The notes under the pieces: generated by a model
Database searches by the model: none
The model's input: the letters and a program-made list of their open reading frames with translations, nothing else
What the model was told of the DNA's origin: nothing
DNA from: Desulfobacteraceae bacterium
GTDB taxonomy: Bacteria; Desulfobacterota; Desulfobacteria; Desulfobacterales; Desulfosalsimonadaceae
NCBI GenBank assembly: GCA_003597945.1
Contig: QZJS01000089.1
Span: 1 to 49,586 of the forward strand
Length of the DNA stretch: 49,586 nucleotides
Reading direction: 5' to 3'
In this document: piece by piece, positions 16,544-26,028 of the stretch
Layout: every line of letters begins with the position of its first letter
Numbering within the stretch: position 1 is the stretch's first letter
Position numbers and translations under genes: made by a program

Positions 16544-17734
16544 GTGAATACACAGGATGTGTGGGCCGAAATTGATTTATCCGCCATTGCGCACAATGTC
16601 GGGGCGTTTAAGCGGATGCTGAAACCCGGTTGTCGCCTGATGGCCGCGGTTAAGGCCAATGCCTACGGCCATGGCCTGCTGGAAGTGTCCGCATGCGCTC
16701 TGGCCCACGGCGCCGACGCCCTGGGCGTGGCGCGTTTTGCCGAGGCCCTCCGGATACGCAAAGCGGGGATCACCGCTCCGGTGTTGATTTTCGGTCATAC
16801 CCCCATTTCCTGCGTCGGTCGACTTGTAAATTATGATCTGACCCAGGCGGTCTACAACATGGACACCGCCCGTATGCTTTCTGAGGCGGCAACGGCACAG
16901 GGGAAAAAAGTCCGGGCGCATCTGAAAGTCGATACCGGCATGGGCCGTCTCGGCATTCTGGCCCGGGGCGCGGTTCCGGATGTCGCAGATGAAGGCGGCA
17001 TGGCGCCCGGCCTGGACGAGGCAACCGTCATCTGCGGTCTGCCCGGGATCGAACTGGAAGGCGTTTACACCCATTTCGCCACGGCGGATGAATCGGATAA
17101 GGGCTTTGCCCATCAGCAGCTATTTCTTTTTACTGCGTTTATCGAAAAATTAAGGGCCAGAGGCATTGAATTTACCGTCAGGCACGCGGCCAACAGCGCG
17201 GCCGTTATCGACATGCCCGAGACCCATCTGGATATGGTGCGTGTCGGAATTTCCATGTACGGGATTTATCCGTCGGATATGGTGAACCGGTCCCGCATTC
17301 GGCTGAAGCCGGCCATGTCCATAAAAACCCGCATTATTCATCTCAAGCAGGTTGATGCCGGTTTTCCGGTGAGCTACGGCGGTGATGCCGTCACAGCGCG
17401 TCCCACCACCATCGCCACCGTTGCCATCGGATATGGAGATGGTTATCGTCGCCTGCTTTCCACAAACGGTCGCATGCTGGTACGCGGTATCAGCGCGCCG
17501 GTTTTGGGCCGTGTCTGTATGGACCAGACCATGCTGGATGTGACCGATATACCGGGAGTGCGGCTCGGTGATGAAGTGGTGGTGATCGGAACACAGGGTA
17601 ATGAATCCGTGACCGCTGATGAGTTGGCCCGAAAAACCAAAACCATTTCCTATGAGGTCGTGACCGCCGTATCCGAAAGGGTAACCCGTGTTTATTTGGG
17701 GACAAAAAATCTTGACAAGAAACATGGTGGGTGA
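16544..17734 (+). CDS. alr: alanine racemase
   Basis: 396 residues from the GTG at 16544, which has GGGAGG 4-9 bases before it; a longer frame extends 50 codons upstream but overlaps comM and is not family-like. Alr interconverts L- and D-alanine with PLP for peptidoglycan. PLP lysine is K37 in AAVKANAYGHG; the second catalytic Tyr is in SMYGIYPSD (~240) region of the second domain, and the substrate-binding RVCMDQTMLDV and AIGYGDGY segments are present. The gene is probably co-transcribed with comM. A 250-bp gap follows before aprB. Confidence 0.94.
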   Translation: MNTQDVWAEIDLSAIAHNVGAFKRMLKPGCRLMAAVKANAYGHGLLEVSACALAHGADALGVARFAEALRIRKAGITAPVLIFGHTPISCVGRLVNYDLTQAVYNMDTARMLSEAATAQGKKVRAHLKVDTGMGRLGILARGAVPDVADEGGMAPGLDEATVICGLPGIELEGVYTHFATADESDKGFAHQQLFLFTAFIEKLRARGIEFTVRHAANSAAVIDMPETHLDMVRVGISMYGIYPSDMVNRSRIRLKPAMSIKTRIIHLKQVDAGFPVSYGGDAVTARPTTIATVAIGYGDGYRRLLSTNGRMLVRGISAPVLGRVCMDQTMLDVTDIPGVRLGDEVVVIGTQGNESVTADELARKTKTISYEVVTAVSERVTRVYLGTKNLDKKHGG

Positions 17735-17984
17735 TAATTGTTTCGTTTCACATGTAAATTTTCTATATCCGCTTGATTTCTTTTGGAAATATATTTTACA
17801 GGTTTGCGGCGGCAAGGCGTGCGCCCTGAAATGACAAGTTTAAAATATTTTTTGAGATCCATTTTTTTTGCTGTCACCAGCGAGAAAGGAGGTGCGCCAG
17901 GCGATCAGATTTTTACATAGCCCGATCGACAAAGTGGAGCAGGTGTTCACTTTCATTTAAACGTAAAATTTTAGGAGGTAGATA

Positions 17985-18422
17985 ATGCCGAGTTTTGTAA
18001 TTGCAGAGAAATGTGACGGGTGCAAGGGCGGCGAGAAAACAGCCTGCATGTATATTTGCCCCAACGACCTGATGGTGCTCGATCCCAACGCGATGAAGGC
18101 TTACAATCAGGAGCCGGATCAGTGCTGGGAATGTTTTTCCTGTGTTAAAATCTGCCCGACCCAGGCCATCGAAGTACGTGGCTATGCGGACTTTGTTCCC
18201 CTGGGAAGCAGCATTATGCCCATGATGGGCACTGAAGACGTTATGTGGACCTGCAAGTTCCGCAACGGTCTCATCAAGCGTTTCAAGTTCCCCATCCGGA
18301 CCACCCCCGAAGGCACCGCCAATGCGTATAAGGACCTCAAGGGAAAAGATCTCGACAGCGGCCTGCTTTCCACCGAGGAAGCCGACGGTTACCAGATCAA
18401 AAAACCCCAGGCCACGGTATAG
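17985..18422 (+). CDS. aprB: adenylylsulfate (APS) reductase beta subunit
   Basis: 145 residues, ATG at 17985 preceded by TTAGGAGGTAG. AprB carries two [4Fe-4S] clusters and passes electrons to the FAD of AprA. The ferredoxin-like cysteines are visible in CDGCKGGEKTACMYIC (first cluster with the family insertion) and CWECFSCVKICP. The C-terminal tail (PMMGTEDVMWTCKFRNG onwards) wraps around AprA in known structures. Length is typical. The cytoplasmic AprBA complex reduces APS to sulfite plus AMP in sulfate respiration. aprA follows 81 bp downstream. Confidence 0.97.
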   Translation: MPSFVIAEKCDGCKGGEKTACMYICPNDLMVLDPNAMKAYNQEPDQCWECFSCVKICPTQAIEVRGYADFVPLGSSIMPMMGTEDVMWTCKFRNGLIKRFKFPIRTTPEGTANAYKDLKGKDLDSGLLSTEEADGYQIKKPQATV

Positions 18423-18503
18423 TTGGCGCGGATGCACAGCAAATGATGCATGAATATGAATGAGTGACGAATTCCGAATTTACATCAACAAGGAGGAAAT
18501 AAT

Positions 18504-20477
18504 ATGGCATTACCGAACAAACCCAAGGGGGAACTCAAGGCGGTAAGAGATCCGCAGGTTGAAGAGCGGGAAGTTGATATCCTGATCGTGGGCGGCGGTA
18601 TGGCGGCCTGCGGTACGGCTTTTGAAGTCAAGAAATGGGCGAGCCCGGACACCAAAATTCTTCTGTGCGACAAAGCGGCCATGGAAAGAAGCGGCGCGGT
18701 TGCCCAGGGGCTTTCGGCCATCAACACCTATGTCGGCGAAAATAGCGCTGATGATTATGTCCGCATGGTCCGCAACGACCTGATGGGCATTGTCCGTGAA
18801 GACCTGATTTTTGATCTGGGTTGCCACGTGGACGATTCCGTTCATCTGTTTGAGGAATGGGGTCTGCCGGTCTGGAAAAAATCCGCGGACGGAAAGAACA
18901 TGGACGGCAAGAAAGGCCAGTCCGTGGGTACGCTGAAAAGCGGCGCCAAACCGGTCCGTACCGGCAAATGGCAGATCATGATCAACGGCGAATCCTACAA
19001 ACGCGTTGTGGCCGAGGCCGCCAAACTGGCTCTGGGCGAGGAAAACATCCTGGAACGCGTGTTCATCGTTGAACTGCTCAATGACGCCAACAATCCCAAG
19101 CAGATCGCCGGCGCCGTCGGTTTCTCCGTTCGGGAAAACAAAGTCTACATCATCAAAGCCAAGGCCATGATGGTTGCCTGCGGCGGCGCGGTCAATATCT
19201 ATCAGCCGCGGTCCGTTGGTGAAGGCAAAGGCCGCGCCTGGTATCCGGTATGGAACTCCGGTTCCACCTATACCATGGCACTTCGCGCCGGTGCTGAACT
19301 TTCCATGATGGAAAACCGTTTCACCCCGGCTCGTTTTAAAGATGGTTACGGCCCTGTCGGCGCATGGTTCCTTCTGTTCAAGGCCAAAACCTTGAATGGT
19401 CTGGGCGAAAACTTCGCCGCCAGCGAAGCCGCCAAGAAAGAACTGGAAAAATATGCGCCTTACGGCACGGCGGCCATTACCCCGACCTGCCTGCGTAACC
19501 ACCTCATGCTGTTTGAAATGAAGGAAGGCCGCGGCCCCATCATCATGGATACGGTTACCGCTCTGGCAACCCTGGGCGCCACCATGGACAAGAAGGAACT
19601 CAAGCATCTGGAATCCGAAGCATGGGAAGACTTCCTCGACATGACCTGCGGCCAGGCCAACCTCTGGTGTGCCACCGATACCGAACCGGAAAAGAAGAAT
19701 TCCGAAGTCATGCCGACCGAGCCTTATCTGCTGGGCTCCCACTCCGGCTGCTGCGGCATCTGGACCTCCGGCCCGGATTATGACTGGGTACCCGACAGCT
19801 ACAAGATCAAGTTCAACGGTAAGGTCTACAACCGCATGACCACGGTCGCCGGTCTGTTCACCGCCGGTGACGGCGTGGGCTGCTCCGGTCACAAGTTCTC
19901 CTCGGGCTCCCATGCCGAAGGCCGCATCGCGGCCAAGGAAATGGTCAAGTTCATCCGTGACAACGCCGGATTCAAGCCGACCATCAAGGAAAGCGCTAAG
20001 GAACTGGTGGACATGGTTTACAAGCCCGTCCGGACTTATCTGGACAATGCCGCCTATACCACCGCCGAAGACATCAACCCCAACTACATCAAGCCCAGCG
20101 GCATGATGTACCGGATGATGAAAAATTCCCATGAATACGGCGCCGGAACCGCGACCTACTACCAGACCAGCAGCAAGATGCTCGAAGTCTGCATCAACAA
20201 CCTGGAAGTCATGCGCGAAGATGCCGAGAAACTGGCTGCCGGCGATCTCCACGAACTGATGAGAGCGTGGGAAATTTATCACCGGCTGTACACGGTTGAA
20301 GCTCACATCCGTCACATCCAGTTCCGCAAGGAAACCCGCTATCCGGGATTCTACTATCAGGCGGACTATATGGGACAAGATGATGCCAACTGGTTCTGCT
20401 TCACCAACTCCACCTATGACAAGGCCACCAATCAGTGGTCCCTGAAGAAAGTGGATTATGTCAAAATCATTCCGTAA
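18504..20477 (+). CDS. aprA: adenylylsulfate (APS) reductase alpha subunit
   Basis: 657 residues, ATG at 18504 with AAGGAGG before it. FAD-binding Rossmann motif VGGGMAACGTAFE at ~30 and the fumarate-reductase-like FAD loop ERSGAVAQGLSAINTY. The central active-site region includes ENRFTPARFKDGYGPVGAWF and the later SHSGCCGIWTSGPD. AprA converts APS and two electrons to sulfite and AMP. Base composition is GC-rich and strongly biased to C at third positions, as expected for a highly expressed gene; that bias also produces a 672-codon antisense open frame that is not real. A strong terminator follows at 20506, so aprBA can be transcribed separately from qmo. Confidence 0.97.
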   Translation: MALPNKPKGELKAVRDPQVEEREVDILIVGGGMAACGTAFEVKKWASPDTKILLCDKAAMERSGAVAQGLSAINTYVGENSADDYVRMVRNDLMGIVREDLIFDLGCHVDDSVHLFEEWGLPVWKKSADGKNMDGKKGQSVGTLKSGAKPVRTGKWQIMINGESYKRVVAEAAKLALGEENILERVFIVELLNDANNPKQIAGAVGFSVRENKVYIIKAKAMMVACGGAVNIYQPRSVGEGKGRAWYPVWNSGSTYTMALRAGAELSMMENRFTPARFKDGYGPVGAWFLLFKAKTLNGLGENFAASEAAKKELEKYAPYGTAAITPTCLRNHLMLFEMKEGRGPIIMDTVTALATLGATMDKKELKHLESEAWEDFLDMTCGQANLWCATDTEPEKKNSEVMPTEPYLLGSHSGCCGIWTSGPDYDWVPDSYKIKFNGKVYNRMTTVAGLFTAGDGVGCSGHKFSSGSHAEGRIAAKEMVKFIRDNAGFKPTIKESAKELVDMVYKPVRTYLDNAAYTTAEDINPNYIKPSGMMYRMMKNSHEYGAGTATYYQTSSKMLEVCINNLEVMREDAEKLAAGDLHELMRAWEIYHRLYTVEAHIRHIQFRKETRYPGFYYQADYMGQDDANWFCFTNSTYDKATNQWSLKKVDYVKIIP

Positions 20478-20505
20478 ATTGTGTTGATTTTGAGAAGATG
20501 ACCTG

Positions 20506-20540
20506 CCTCCAGGTGCTTGAAAAGGCACCTGGAGGTTTTT
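20506..20540 (+). terminator. intrinsic terminator after aprA
   Basis: Perfect 11-bp stem CCTCCAGGTGC / GCACCTGGAGG (20506-20516 and 20525-20535), eight-base loop, then TTTTT. It lies 28 bp after the aprA stop and should end or attenuate the aprBA transcript before qmoA. Confidence 0.9.
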
Positions 20541-20850
20541 ATTAATTTAGTAAGATATCATATTGTTAAGGGTTATGGTGTCGCCGGAAGGGCGGCATCT
20601 GAAAATCTGGAACTGGGAATCGGAGGAAGCGGCCGCGTCTGATAAATAGCGAGCCGGGGAACAGCCGGTGCCGAGTTATGGGTTTTCACCGGGATCATTC
20701 ATCCGAAACGGCGATGATTCTTATATCAATTTTAATACGAAATACGAAATATGGTGATGTAAGCAGGCCGGGGCGTAGGATCAATCGGCCTGAAAACAAG
20801 AATACCTTATCGATTTTTTATTGTTGAACATTTAAGCACGGAGGGATGGC
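20541..20850 (+). promoter_or_regulatory. intergenic region carrying the presumed qmo promoter
   Basis: 310 bp between the apr terminator and qmoA with no gene. It includes an AT-rich stretch around 20720-20750 with the direct repeat ATACGAAATACGAAATA and another AT-rich stretch near 20810-20830. I cannot fix a -35/-10 pair with confidence. The region is expected to hold a separate promoter for qmoABC. GGAGGG before the qmoA ATG is its ribosome site. Confidence 0.4.
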
Positions 20851-22131
20851 ATGACTGAAAACAGGGCAACCCCCGCAAGCGGCAGTATCATGGTGGTCGG
20901 CGGCGGCATCAGCGGTTTGACCACGGCGCTCGAAGCCGCGGAGGTGGGGTATGAAGTGTTCGTTGTTGAAAAGAATCCTTACCTGGGCGGAAGAGTGGCG
21001 CAGCTTAATCAGTATTTTCCAAAACTGTGCCCGCCCACCTGCGGCCTGGAAATTAATTTCAGGCGGATCAAGGATAATCCGAAAATCAAGTATTTCACGC
21101 TGGCCGAAGTCGAAAACGTCAGCGGCGGCCCCGGGGCCTACGAGGTGACGGTTCGGCTGAATCCCCGTTATGTCAATGAAAACTGCACCTGCTGCGGGGA
21201 TTGCGCGGACGCCTGTCAGGCCGAGATCCCCAATGAGTTCAATTTCGGGATGGACCGTTCAAAGGGCGCTTACCTGCCGTTTGAAATGGCGTTTCCATCG
21301 CGATACGTGCTTTCTCCCCAGATCATCGGGACCGAGGATGCCAAGCGCTGCCAGGAAGCCTGCAAATACGCTGCCGTTGACCTGGAAATGACAAGCAAGA
21401 CCCTGACGCTTAGTGTGGGCGCCATTGTCTGGGCCACCGGCTGGGAACCCTATGACGCAGCTAAGATCGACAATCTTGGATACGGAAGGTATGCCAATAT
21501 CATCACCAATATGATGCTTGAGCGCCTTGCTTCCCCCAACGGCCCCACCAAGGGCAAGATACTGCGGCCGTCGGATGACGCGGAACCCAAAAGCGTGGCT
21601 TTTGTGCAGTGCGCGGGTTCACGGGATGAAAATCATCTTCCTTATTGCTCTTATATCTGCTGCATGGCATCCCTCAAGCACGCCACCTACATTCGGGAAC
21701 GGTACCCGGATGCCAAAATTTTTATTTTCTATATCGACCTGAGAGCGCCTGGCTATCGCTACGAGAAATTCTATAAAAAGATCAAGGAAGACAAAAACGT
21801 CTTTTTTATCAAGGGCAAGGTTGCCGAAGTTCAGCAGGCCGCGGATAATCATCAGATTACCGTGGTGGCTGAAAACGCCGTCACCGGGGAAAAAATCCGG
21901 CAGACCGTGGACCTGGTCGTTCTGGCCACCGGTATGCAGCCCACGGCCGCCATTAACAGACCGCCCGTATCCGATCTTTGCTACACCGAGGACGGATTTA
22001 TCGTCAATGACTTTGAAAAAGGCGGCATGTTCGGGGCCGGTTGCGCCAATAAACCGGCGGACGTGGTCTCATCCAATCAAAATGCGACCGGCATGGCCTT
22101 AAAGGCGATTCAAACTCTGGTGAAAAGGTAG
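20851..22131 (+). CDS. qmoA: quinone-interacting membrane-bound oxidoreductase subunit A
   Basis: 426 residues, a soluble flavoprotein related to HdrA. FAD motif VGGGISGLTTALEAAEVGYEV near the N-terminus and GRVAQLNQYFPKLCPPTCG are typical. A cluster of cysteines at ~110 (CTCCGDCADACQ) and SYICCMASLKHATY show HdrA kinship. With QmoB and QmoC it moves electrons from menaquinol to AprBA on the cytoplasmic face of the membrane. The next gene starts 10 bp later. Confidence 0.96.
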   Translation: MTENRATPASGSIMVVGGGISGLTTALEAAEVGYEVFVVEKNPYLGGRVAQLNQYFPKLCPPTCGLEINFRRIKDNPKIKYFTLAEVENVSGGPGAYEVTVRLNPRYVNENCTCCGDCADACQAEIPNEFNFGMDRSKGAYLPFEMAFPSRYVLSPQIIGTEDAKRCQEACKYAAVDLEMTSKTLTLSVGAIVWATGWEPYDAAKIDNLGYGRYANIITNMMLERLASPNGPTKGKILRPSDDAEPKSVAFVQCAGSRDENHLPYCSYICCMASLKHATYIRERYPDAKIFIFYIDLRAPGYRYEKFYKKIKEDKNVFFIKGKVAEVQQAADNHQITVVAENAVTGEKIRQTVDLVVLATGMQPTAAINRPPVSDLCYTEDGFIVNDFEKGGMFGAGCANKPADVVSSNQNATGMALKAIQTLVKR

Positions 22132-22141
22132 GAGGTTATCC

Positions 22142-24478
22142 ATGGATAAAAAATATGGTGTATATATCTGCACGGGCTGCGGCATCGGGGATGCCCTTGA
22201 TATAAAAGGTATCAGCGATGTGGCCCAGGATGAAGGACTGGCGGCCCAGACCCACCCCTTTCTGTGCGGACAGGAAGGGATCGAATTGCTGAAAAAAGAC
22301 ATTGCGGAAAAAGGGGTCAACTGCCTGGTGCTTGCCGCCTGTTCCCGCCGCGTGAATTATGATGTATTTAAATTTGCCGGTTGCATCGTCGATCGGGTCA
22401 ACATCCGGGAAGGCGTGGTCTGGAGCCACCCTCGTTCCGAGTTCCCCGCCCTTACCGACGAGCAAAAGCAGGCCGGGACCGCTTTTGACCGGGTCCAGAT
22501 GATGGCTGAAGATTATCTGCGAATGGGAATGGCCCGGATCAAGAAAGTCAACCTTCCGGAGCCTTATAAACAGGAAAGTTTTACCAAGAAGATCCTGGTG
22601 CTCGGCGGCGGCGTGACGGGCATGACCGCGGCCCTGGATGCGGCAAAAGCCGGATACGAAGTCACCATCGTTGAAAAAACCGCCGCTCTTGGCGGCAATT
22701 CCGCCAAATGGCGCAAACAGTTGCCCCTTAACCCGCCCTACGACACCCTGCGGCCTTCGGTGGTGGCGGAAAAGATCAAGGCGGTGACCGCTGAGGCCAA
22801 AATTACCGTTAAAACCGCCACGGAAGTTGCTCGTATTGCCGGTGAGCCGGGTAATTTCACGGTGACTTTTAAAAAGCCGGGGGAAAAGATCGAATTCGAC
22901 GTGCCTTATCCCCTGCCGCCGGAAATGAGGGTGGATGAAAGCGGCAAAGATCTCAACGCGGAACAACTGCATGAAAAATTTTTAGAATACAACGAGGGCA
23001 GAAAAGATATTCTGACTATTGATCCGACTGGCGAGCAATTCGGCGCAGTCATTCTGGCCGCGGGCTGGCGGCCATACGCCCCGGCTGAAGGGGAGTTCGC
23101 GCATCTGGGATTCGGTCAGTTCCCCGACGTGGTCACCAACTATCAGTTCGAGGAGATCGCGGCCAAGGGTAAAATCGTCCGTCCGTCCGACGGCAAGGAA
23201 GCCAAATCCGTGGTTTTCATCCAAAGCCCCGGCCAGGAGGATGACAGCGATTTTCCGTATGCCGGCTCCGTGACCAGCATGGTGGCTTTGAAACAGGCCA
23301 AATACGTAAGCGAGGATTATGCTGACGGAAAAGCCTATATTTTCTACCAGCATATGCGAACCCCTGGCCTGTCGGAGAATTTTTATAAGAGCATGCAGCA
23401 GGAACCGGGTATTTTCATGACCAAGGGCGAGGTTGTCGGTGTTTCCAAAAACGGCGCCGGCCTCAAGGTGGACGCCGCCGATACCCTGCTTGGCGAACAG
23501 ATCCAGGTCAAGGCCGACATGGTGGTTCTTGCCACGGGCATGGTGCCGGTCACCGTGGATAATCCGGTGGTCAATCTGGCCTATCGCCAGGGCCCGGGAT
23601 TTCGGGATAACGCGCTGTTTGACGGGTACGCGGATTCCAATTTTATCTGTTTTCCTTATGAAACTCAGCGGACCGGTATTTATGCCGCTGGCGGCATTCG
23701 TCGCAGCATGACCATTGACGAGTCCGTCGAAGACGCCACCGGCGCGGCTCTCAAAGCGATTCAGTGTCTGGAATCGGTCAATCGCGGCGTAGCGGTTCAT
23801 CCCCGCTCCGGGGATATGACCTTCCCGGATTTCTTTTTCCAGAGATGCACCCAGTGCAAACGCTGCACGGATGAATGCCCCTTCGGCGCCATTGATGACG
23901 ATGCCAAGGGAACGCCCAAGCCCAACCCGGCCCGGTGCCGGCGGTGCGGCACCTGCATGGGCGCCTGCCCGGAACGAATCATCAATTTTGCCGATTACAG
24001 TATCGACAGCATCGGCTCCATGGTCAAGGCCGTCCAGGTTCCTTCCGAGGACGATTATGACGAGCCGCCCATGCGCATCCTGGGCCTGGTCTGTGAAAAC
24101 GACGCCTACCCGGCCCTTGATGTCATCGGTTTGAACAAGCTTTCCTATTCCGCGGATGTGCGTCTGATTCCGGTGCGTTGCCTCGGCTCGGTCAACGTGA
24201 TCTGGATCAAGGACGCCCTGTCCCAGGGCATGGACGGCGTGTTCCTGCTGGGTTGCAAGCACGGCGATGATTACCAGTGTCACTTTGTCAAGGGAAGCGA
24301 ACTGGCCGGTATCCGGATGAAAAAGATCGGTGAAGCCCTGACGAGCCTGGCTCTGGAAGTGGAACGGGTGGCTCAGTTTGAGGTGGCCATCGACGAATAT
24401 GATAAAATACCCAAGATCATCAATGATTTTGTGGAAATGATCGAGGGTATCGGGCCTAACCCCTTCAAGGGATTCTAA
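22142..24478 (+). CDS. qmoB: quinone-interacting membrane-bound oxidoreductase subunit B
   Basis: 778 residues; ATG at 22142 with AGGAGG eight bases before. HdrA-like flavoprotein: N-terminal CTGCGIGDALDI, a second FAD motif LGGGVTGMTAALDAAKAGYEV (~160), and two [4Fe-4S] motifs near ~570-615 (CTQCKRCTDECPFGAI and CRRCGTCMGACPERII). The C-terminal ~130 residues are MvhD-like (RCLGSVN...FLLGCKHGDDYQCHFVKG), as in known QmoB proteins. Together with QmoA it forms the soluble part of the Qmo complex that contacts AprBA. Confidence 0.96.
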   Translation: MDKKYGVYICTGCGIGDALDIKGISDVAQDEGLAAQTHPFLCGQEGIELLKKDIAEKGVNCLVLAACSRRVNYDVFKFAGCIVDRVNIREGVVWSHPRSEFPALTDEQKQAGTAFDRVQMMAEDYLRMGMARIKKVNLPEPYKQESFTKKILVLGGGVTGMTAALDAAKAGYEVTIVEKTAALGGNSAKWRKQLPLNPPYDTLRPSVVAEKIKAVTAEAKITVKTATEVARIAGEPGNFTVTFKKPGEKIEFDVPYPLPPEMRVDESGKDLNAEQLHEKFLEYNEGRKDILTIDPTGEQFGAVILAAGWRPYAPAEGEFAHLGFGQFPDVVTNYQFEEIAAKGKIVRPSDGKEAKSVVFIQSPGQEDDSDFPYAGSVTSMVALKQAKYVSEDYADGKAYIFYQHMRTPGLSENFYKSMQQEPGIFMTKGEVVGVSKNGAGLKVDAADTLLGEQIQVKADMVVLATGMVPVTVDNPVVNLAYRQGPGFRDNALFDGYADSNFICFPYETQRTGIYAAGGIRRSMTIDESVEDATGAALKAIQCLESVNRGVAVHPRSGDMTFPDFFFQRCTQCKRCTDECPFGAIDDDAKGTPKPNPARCRRCGTCMGACPERIINFADYSIDSIGSMVKAVQVPSEDDYDEPPMRILGLVCENDAYPALDVIGLNKLSYSADVRLIPVRCLGSVNVIWIKDALSQGMDGVFLLGCKHGDDYQCHFVKGSELAGIRMKKIGEALTSLALEVERVAQFEVAIDEYDKIPKIINDFVEMIEGIGPNPFKGF

Positions 24479-24553
24479 TGCATCAGAGCCGCTGAAACTT
24501 GAGACCGGAAAATAAAAACCGGAATCAAGGAATAAGCTGTTAACGCATAACGG

Positions 24554-24590
24554 TGCTGCCGCCGGATAGTACAACCTTCCGGCGGCAGCA
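24554..24590 (+). other. strong hairpin between qmoB and qmoC
   Basis: Perfect 13-bp stem TGCTGCCGCCGGA / TCCGGCGGCAGCA (24554-24566 and 24578-24590) with an 11-base loop. No U-run follows (TATAAATGATATCG), so it is more likely an mRNA processing or stabilising hairpin, or a partial attenuator, than a full terminator. The gap is 178 bp, unusually wide for this operon, whereas qmoA and qmoB are 10 bp apart. Confidence 0.75.
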
Positions 24591-24656
24591 TATAAATGAT
24601 ATCGCAGGACATCAAACGGCGTTCAAATGCCAACGCCACGACGGGAGGTATGAACT

Positions 24657-25835
24657 ATGGCGGATAAATACCTGGTTGAACCAGATGTTGGATTTATAAA
24701 GGAACTCGGCGTCCTGGGGGGGGATTCCCTCAAGAAATGCTTCCAGTGCGCCACATGTTCGGTGGTATGCCCCATTTCACCGGACACCAAGCCCTTCCCC
24801 CGCAAGGAAATGATCGCCGCATCCTGGGGGTTGAAGGATAAATTGATCGGAAACGGCGATATCTGGCTTTGCCACAACTGCGGTGACTGCTCCACCAAGT
24901 GTCCCCGTGGCGCAAAGCCCGGCGATGTGCTGTCGGCCATCCGGATGTATGCCATCGGCCATTACGGCGGCTTCCCGAAGCTCGGGGCGCTGATCAATGA
25001 TCCGAAAAAACTCCCGGTGGTGGCGGCTATACCCGCGGTGCTTTTCCTGGTTATCGGGATGATTCTTAAAATGTTCGGCATCGACTGGCTTAATTTCTCG
25101 CCGGAGCGGGTGTATACTTCCGCGGCGGATGTGGAAGGCCATATCGCTCATGCGCAGTTTTTTTCCACCTGGCTGGTGGACCTGATCTTCGTGCCTTTGT
25201 CCATCTGGGTGGTGGCGGTCTTCGCTTTAGGCCTGAAACGTTTTGTGGCCGATATTCACGCCAATGCCCTGGCGGAGAAAAAGACGGATAAGCAAAACAT
25301 TGATCCCAAGGAATTTGTCCAGGCGTTGATCCGGGTGATTCCGACCATCCTGAAACATAAAAAATTTTCCGAATGCACGGAAAACGATGAACGCGCCACG
25401 CCGCATATGATGGTCTTTTTCTCTTTTATCGGGCTGGCCATCGTAACCGGGATTTTTTTCGTAGTGCTTTATGTGTTCGGCATTCATGGACCCTACAGCC
25501 AGATCAATCCCGTCAAGATCCTGGCCAACGTTAGCGGTATCGCCCTGATTCTGGGCGGCCTGCTGATGATCAAGAACCGGCTGGATAAAAAAGAAGAGCA
25601 ACAGACCACCTATAAAGATTGGTTTCTGATCGGTCTTGTCCTGGGTCTCGGCGTCACCGGCATGCTGGCCCAGTTGACCCGGTTGGCGGATGCAGCCTTT
25701 TTGACCTATCTGATCTATTATATCCACCTGATGTTTGTCTTCGTGCTGTTCATGTTTCTCCCGTTTTCCAAGCTTGCCCATCTGGTTTACCGGACCGTGG
25801 CCATGGCCTATAACGAATACGCCGGCCGGAAATAA
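24657..25835 (+). CDS. qmoC: quinone-interacting membrane-bound oxidoreductase subunit C
   Basis: 392 residues, ATG at 24657 with GGGAGG eight bases before. The N-terminal soluble part resembles HdrC: CFQCATCSVVC (C28, C31, C34, C38) and CHNCGDCSTKC bind two [4Fe-4S] clusters. The C-terminal part is a heme-b-type membrane domain with helices at roughly 122-140, 172-192, 255-275, 280-300, 321-340 and 350-370 and several histidines in or near them. It oxidises menaquinol and delivers electrons to QmoAB. A terminator follows 83 bp after the stop. Confidence 0.96.
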   Translation: MADKYLVEPDVGFIKELGVLGGDSLKKCFQCATCSVVCPISPDTKPFPRKEMIAASWGLKDKLIGNGDIWLCHNCGDCSTKCPRGAKPGDVLSAIRMYAIGHYGGFPKLGALINDPKKLPVVAAIPAVLFLVIGMILKMFGIDWLNFSPERVYTSAADVEGHIAHAQFFSTWLVDLIFVPLSIWVVAVFALGLKRFVADIHANALAEKKTDKQNIDPKEFVQALIRVIPTILKHKKFSECTENDERATPHMMVFFSFIGLAIVTGIFFVVLYVFGIHGPYSQINPVKILANVSGIALILGGLLMIKNRLDKKEEQQTTYKDWFLIGLVLGLGVTGMLAQLTRLADAAFLTYLIYYIHLMFVFVLFMFLPFSKLAHLVYRTVAMAYNEYAGRK

Positions 25836-25918
25836 CCGACGGCGCAGAATAATAAATAAAAATGCGATAGCCGACTCGCGATTAACTGACGGCTCAGCAC
25901 CACCCCACGATAAAAAAA

Positions 25919-25953
25919 GGGGGAACCGAAATCAGATCGGTTTCCCCTTTTTT
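25919..25953 (+). terminator. intrinsic terminator after qmoC
   Basis: GGGGGAACCGA (25919-25929) pairs with TCGGTTTCCCC (25937-25947) with one G-U pair, seven-base loop, followed by TTTTTT (25948-25953). It ends the qmo transcript. A-run upstream could make it work on the other strand too. Confidence 0.88.
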
Positions 25954-26028
25954 GCTTTTTCACATGCACACGATTTTTCCCCTCGCGTGATAAACCTATT
26001 CTTCTGCTATATTTTTTTCTCTCCTCAT

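Noticed and set aside
18510-20528. 672-codon open frame antisense to aprA
   Set aside because: It mirrors the GC-rich third positions of aprA, has no signature of any family, and covers a certain gene and its terminator.
22982-24574. 530-codon open frame antisense to qmoB
   Set aside because: Same codon-bias artefact; qmoB is unambiguous.
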